A DNA stretch of 7,237 nt, from contig CAISOI010000302.1 in assembly GCA_903886985.1 (NCBI GenBank), positions 1 to 7,237 of the forward strand, read 5' to 3'. A program made the position numbers and the translations under genes. Shown here piece by piece: positions 5,381-7,237 of this stretch. The number at the start of each line of letters is the position of its first letter. The first letter of the stretch is position 1. The notes under the pieces are model-generated. The model was not told the origin of the DNA. It did not search any database and saw only the letters and a program-made list of their open reading frames with translations. The stretch comes from an uncultured Chthonomonas sp. (lineage in GTDB: Bacteria > Armatimonadota > Chthonomonadetes > Chthonomonadales > CAJBBX01).

Positions 5381-7237
5381 CTATTTAGAAACGACAAACG
5401 GACAGCCAGTAATCATCGCTTTTGGAGATCCAGTAAAATCGATGGACTTTACTGGCATTTTTCCCAAATTGGCAATTCGACTATTCAACTCTTGCAGCAT
5501 ATCATAACCATAGCCGGGATAGGTCTTCGCAATTACTCCACCAGGTTCTAGGACTGTCGTGTACACACTTGCCGCCGCTCCGTATTCCTTAATGATTTTC
5601 AACTCATTGTCAGAGACCAATTGAAATTTGCAATCCGTGGATTTCGCCCATGCCTTCGCGGTATCGGGCTTTGCATTGATGACACCAATCACCCGAACAC
5701 TATTTCCATATGCAACCTGTATCCGGTTGATGTAGGCAGTTGCATCCCGAGAACATGGACAATTCAACTCGATAAAGAAGAGAACCACAGGATTGCGATC
5801 CTCCAGCGATTTGATATTAACTTGCTTGCCATTAATATCTTCGACTGCAACATTCGGCAAAGATGCGCCGATGGCACCATCTGCTTTTCGAATCATTTCT
5901 TCGGTGACGGGATGCTCGGATTGATCTCTAAAGGCAACTACTGAGACGCTGGAAGGATCTTTCACTACAAGAAACTCCCCCATCAGTCCGCCATCCTCAT
6001 GGTTCGCCATGTGACAGTGAAACATATACGGGTTCTTTTCGCTATCAAAATCTTCGAACTTCGCAATAAAGGTTACTGACTGATCTCGCGGAACATAGAC
6101 GGTGTCCTTCCAACCCTTTTCATATTCTTCAACCGGACCATTGCTTCGCGAAACAATTTTGAATTGGACATCATGAATGTGGAACGAGTGCCCAAATATC
6201 CTATTGTTGGTAATAGTCCATTTCTCAGTGTCTCCCAATTTCACAATGTGATTTGCCTTGTGCATGACATAGGGTTTATTGTCGAAATAGAACGGCTGCC
6301 CTGGTCGATCTGCCGTAATTGCAAGTGTACGTTGTTTACTAACCGCTGTGTCCGAAGGAAAGGAGTTCTGAGTTAGAGTCTCCGGCAACGTCTGAATGGG
6401 GTTCTCCGTCGCCTTGCCGACATTGATGTGCAGTATTCTAAAATCGATATTGTTCAGATACCCACCATTAGGTCGGCTGGTTCCCTGTTCGCCACCTGGG
6501 AAACCAAAAGGTTGATTTGAGTTGTAAGCCATAAGGTCCAGGGTCGATCCCAATTTGTCAGAACCCAAATCGACCAAAATCTCGACACGCTCACCCACCA
6601 TCAACTTCATTCTTTTCAATGGAATTGGCTTTTCTACAAGTCCACCGTCTGTGGCAATTACGTAATAGGTTCGGTTATCGGAAAATCCCAGGATATAGCC
6701 GCGCTCGATTTCTGCATTCAGTATTCTCATCCGAACAAACTGGGATGGAAGGGTAACTTCCGGATCGAGTGTGCCATTTGCGAATAGATAATCGCCGTAC
6801 TTATCGTTATCGCCCTCGTGGCTAAATTGCTGGGACTTATAGAACCGTCTGCTGGTCAGGGCAAGGGGAATGTCGTCCACCCCGTAAGTTCTGGGGAGCT
6901 TCAACTTGGCTTCGTTGGCGTCCCGGATAATGATTAATCCCCCAGCGCCCATCGTTAATTGCTTTTGCGTCGTTTCGTGGGCATGCGGATGATACCAATA
7001 GGTGCCTGCATTGTTCTTTACTTCGAATGACGGGCTCCATGTGGAATGTGGAGATATTAATTGATGTGGACCACCATCCATTACCGCCGGTATGTGCAGG
7101 CCATGCCAGTGCGTGGTCGTCGGATCGTCGAGGTCATTCTTGACGTTTATGTTTACAGTCTCACCTTTGTTAAAGATGAGCGTCGGTCCCCAGAAACTCT
7201 CATTGTTGTAAGCGAAGGTGTCTGTTGTGGCACCTTC
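5381..7237 (-). CDS. CueO-like multicopper oxidase fused to a C-terminal redoxin-like domain (5' end cut by window edge)
   Basis: The open frame runs to the window edge, so the N-terminus (signal peptide and first strands) is missing. Numbering below starts at 7237 and covers 618 residues. Four copper motifs are present: HWHG (43-46), HPHAH (83-87), GHSFHIH (349-355) and FHCHMANHEDGGLM (406-419). The last supplies the type 1 ligands Cys408, His413 and axial Met419. HWHGLHIP...DGGP and GWKDTV resemble CueO, an exported copper/metal oxidase that reduces O2 to water. The Met-rich insert of E. coli CueO is not seen. After about residue 425 comes a linker, then a thioredoxin/AhpC-TSA-like domain (about 457-595) with FFIELNCPCSRD, giving Cys493 and Cys495 as a CxC pair. 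Further cysteines are at 536 and 612. At the usual cis-Pro position the sequence is VYTTV, with Tyr559. It is followed by its own terminator, so it is probably the last gene of its unit. The oxidase class is clear; the true substrate and the redoxin's activity are not. Confidence 0.93.
   Translation of the reverse strand, partial: EGATTDTFAYNNESFWGPTLIFNKGETVNINVKNDLDDPTTTHWHGLHIPAVMDGGPHQLISPHSTWSPSFEVKNNAGTYWYHPHAHETTQKQLTMGAGGLIIIRDANEAKLKLPRTYGVDDIPLALTSRRFYKSQQFSHEGDNDKYGDYLFANGTLDPEVTLPSQFVRMRILNAEIERGYILGFSDNRTYYVIATDGGLVEKPIPLKRMKLMVGERVEILVDLGSDKLGSTLDLMAYNSNQPFGFPGGEQGTSRPNGGYLNNIDFRILHINVGKATENPIQTLPETLTQNSFPSDTAVSKQRTLAITADRPGQPFYFDNKPYVMHKANHIVKLGDTEKWTITNNRIFGHSFHIHDVQFKIVSRSNGPVEEYEKGWKDTVYVPRDQSVTFIAKFEDFDSEKNPYMFHCHMANHEDGGLMGEFLVVKDPSSVSVVAFRDQSEHPVTEEMIRKADGAIGASLPNVAVEDINGKQVNIKSLEDRNPVVLFFIELNCPCSRDATAYINRIQVAYGNSVRVIGVINAKPDTAKAWAKSTDCKFQLVSDNELKIIKEYGAAASVYTTVLEPGGVIAKTYPGYGYDMLQELNSRIANLGKMPVKSIDFTGSPKAMITGCPFVVSK

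Noticed and set aside
1..7237. tRNA/rRNA genes, CRISPR array, insertion sequence, attachment site
   Set aside because: No clustered repeats of 24-40 bases, no transposase-like protein, no terminal inverted repeats with target duplications and no cloverleaf-like segment were seen on reading both strands.

Overview
The window carries six protein-coding genes, all on the minus strand, so transcription runs from high to low coordinates. Base composition is mid-range: one sampled 60-base line in the glycosidase gene has about 53% G+C and one in the secreted-protein gene about 40%. Strong GGAGG-type ribosome sites, Sec-type signal peptides and the gene content fit a free-living bacterium. The mix of a CueO-like oxidase fused to a redoxin, a GHL6/GH42-like secreted glycosidase and a PemK/MazF toxin-antitoxin pair recalls environmental phyla such as Armatimonadota, Planctomycetota, Acidobacteriota or Verrucomicrobiota. 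That placement is an inference and cannot be settled from this sequence.

Layout in transcription order. (1) 7237-5381: a CueO-like multicopper oxidase, cut by the window edge at its N-terminus. All four copper-binding motifs are visible, and a thioredoxin/redoxin-like domain with a Cys-Pro-Cys motif is fused to the C-terminus. A hairpin followed by a T-run just after it (5359-5326) looks like its terminator. (2) 5325-5102: an intergenic/leader stretch with a candidate promoter whose -10 lies inside a perfect 9-bp inverted repeat (5233-5254). (3) 5101-744: a likely three-gene operon made of a secreted protein of unknown function (476 aa), a cytosolic protein of unknown function (207 aa) and a secreted GHL6/GH42-like glycosidase (739 aa). 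The last two genes are only 3 nt apart. (4) 743-581: a short intergenic region with a candidate promoter. (5) 580-7: an RHH-type antitoxin and a PemK/MazF-family toxin that overlap by 14 nt.

How the genes may work together: the oxidase is a separate transcription unit, probably for copper/metal oxidation outside the cytoplasm. The three-gene operon pairs two exported proteins with one non-exported one, ending in a carbohydrate-active enzyme. The toxin-antitoxin pair is self-contained. The least described items are the oxidase-redoxin fusion, in which Tyr replaces the redoxin cis-proline, and the two unassigned proteins encoded ahead of the glycosidase. I saw no RNA genes, CRISPR array, insertion sequence or phage genes.
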